Of a stretch of 64,000 nucleotides of DNA, positions 62,765-64,000 are shown piece after piece. The position numbers and the translations under genes were made by a program. The stretch spans positions 3,703,501 to 3,767,500 of the forward strand of contig CAMQGK010000552.1 of assembly GCA_947000775.1 (NCBI GenBank), read 5' to 3'. The notes beneath the pieces are model-generated. The model was not told where the DNA came from. It saw only the letters and a program-made list of their open reading frames with translations, and did not search any database. This stretch comes from Pterois miles (taxonomy: Eukaryota > Chordata > Actinopteri > Perciformes > Scorpaenidae). Each line of letters opens with the position of its first letter. The stretch's first letter is position 1.

Positions 62765-64000
62765 GTTTTACAACATTTCATAATTCAGTCTGGGTTTTTT
62801 TTTTTCCCTCCAGTAACTTTCATCGAATGCTGACAGTGAACACTGTTTAAGCGTAACACTCCAGTCATGAATTAGATTACTGAATACAGGCGCGGGGTGA
62901 CTCGTGCAATGCGTGAGACGCCGAGATGCCATGATCTGATTTCCTGGCGAATGACTCAGCCAAGCGCGTCTGACTGAAAAAATGCAAACAAGCGAGCGAG
63001 GAGCAGGTTCGTTTTTGCCTCGAGTGATCTGCATATGGAAATGCGAATCTCCTTGTCATGTTTTGTGGGTATCTGCGCACGTGTGCATATTTGTATTAGT
63101 CAGAGCGAGAAAGGAAGAGCGACAAGAGTCACTTGGCTGTCTACCGTTTGTGTTTGAGAAAGTGTGCATGTGTCACTATGGCTGTTGATTTCATTCTGTC
63201 TCACGCTCCCTGTGGGGGGGGGGGGGGCAATACCTGGAGTACAATTGATATTTAAAACACAATAACTACAAGCTCAGCCAGCTCTGATTGATTTACTAGT
63301 CTGCCTTGCAGATGAAAGGCCAATACATCACACACACACACACATGAACACACGTAGGTGCACATTTCGCTCTTCTATAAAAAGACTTCTTTGACACATA
63401 CCAAGATAACAAGCAGACAACACGCCCTGCCTCCTTACATCAGCGCCGCCATGACCTCGCTTTCAACCATGCTTATTTATAAAATATACTGTAAAACCTG
63501 TACACTCTGTCTTTTACACCTTCATTTGTTAGTGGGGGTTCAGAGACCAAAAAATGAATTTTCTGTTATCTAGCAGGTTGTTTATGCAAAGACAGTCACT
63601 TGAATACCCTAAAACATTCCTTACTTTAATGCAGCCAGCAACATCACAGTCAGTATGACGGAAAATATTCTTTCGCATCTCCAAAAAAATGCCTCTTGAT
63701 CTACCCATCTCATGTTCCATGTACTTTGGCATTTACTTAAAGCAACTCCCTCATTATATGTTCATGTACAAAGACAGAGGCATAAAAAGGGGGCAGTGGA
63801 GTAATTTACTCGACGAGATAAAGCGGTGCCGATATTCTTTGATTGGCTGCTTTGTCTGGCTGAACCTGCGGACCGATCTGATGAGTCCTCAGTGGATACG
63901 GCTAATGAACAAACGGCATGCCGTTGCTTGCAGCCCTGATAAGGATCACACGAGGTAGTGCAGAGGACGCTAATAAATATGAAGTGCCTCAAAGGTCAAA

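Larger units (their letters stand above)
55188..64000 (-). other. ephb3 intron 1 (partial); no exon 1 recognised
   Basis: No stretch with a start codon, a leucine-rich signal peptide and a donor in the right phase was recognised on the minus strand. The region holds CA/TG microsatellites (58612-58686, 59622-59656, 60602-60645), a CT tract (62730-62762), homopolymer C/G runs (60876-60892, 61574-61588, 63214-63227), a putative dispersed repeat near 60.9-61.4 kb and a CpG-containing block near 58.2-58.4 kb. Large first introns are usual in Eph genes. Confidence 0.6.

Noticed and set aside
55188..64000. Search for exon 1 with a signal peptide
   Set aside because: No ATG followed by a leucine-rich stretch and an in-phase donor was found on the minus strand.

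Overview
The window looks like teleost (probably percomorph) nuclear DNA. It holds one multi-exon gene with vertebrate-type GT-AG introns, long CA/TG microsatellites, and many short dispersed repeats of kinds familiar from fish genomes. There is no bacterial or viral gene organisation. Repeat-family recognition is from memory and was not searched.

The only gene I can support is an EPHB3-type Eph receptor tyrosine kinase on the minus strand. Fifteen coding exons (numbered 2 to 16 by the usual Eph exon layout) run from 55187 down to the stop codon at 27534-27536. All junctions are GT-AG, all phases join, and most exon lengths equal those usual for Eph genes (65, 673, 156, 336, 125, 163, 109, 53, 123, 248, 216, 150, 200, 156 and 109 bp). 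Joined, they encode 960 residues: the ephrin-binding domain, cysteine-rich/EGF-like region, two fibronectin III domains, transmembrane helix, juxtamembrane tyrosines, a complete kinase domain, a SAM domain and a C-terminal PDZ-binding tail. Exon 1 (5'UTR, start codon, signal peptide) was not found and probably lies beyond 64000, so intron 1 exceeds 8.8 kb here.

Layout: 1 to about 25.9 kb is downstream intergenic DNA with no supportable gene. It contains microsatellites, several non-autonomous transposon remnants (inverted-repeat element at 5.6-6.1 kb, element at 7.4-7.9 kb, foldback at 9.1-9.4 kb, a nested pair at 14.2-15.5 kb, two copies of one element at 2.0 and 11.6 kb) and stretches that read like conserved non-coding DNA. 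About 25.9 to 27.5 kb is the probable 3'UTR, with a 46-bp perfect palindrome. From 27.5 to 55.2 kb are the ephb3 exons and introns. From 55.2 to 64 kb is intron 1.

I found no tRNA, rRNA, CRISPR array or previously undescribed gene system. The most useful leads are a transposon-borne cluster of nuclear-receptor half-sites, the 3'UTR palindrome, the nested inverted-repeat elements, a kinase hinge residue that differs from my recollection of mammalian EPHB3, and homeodomain-motif-rich non-coding blocks. No alignment or database search was run; homology calls rest on recognising the translated sequence.
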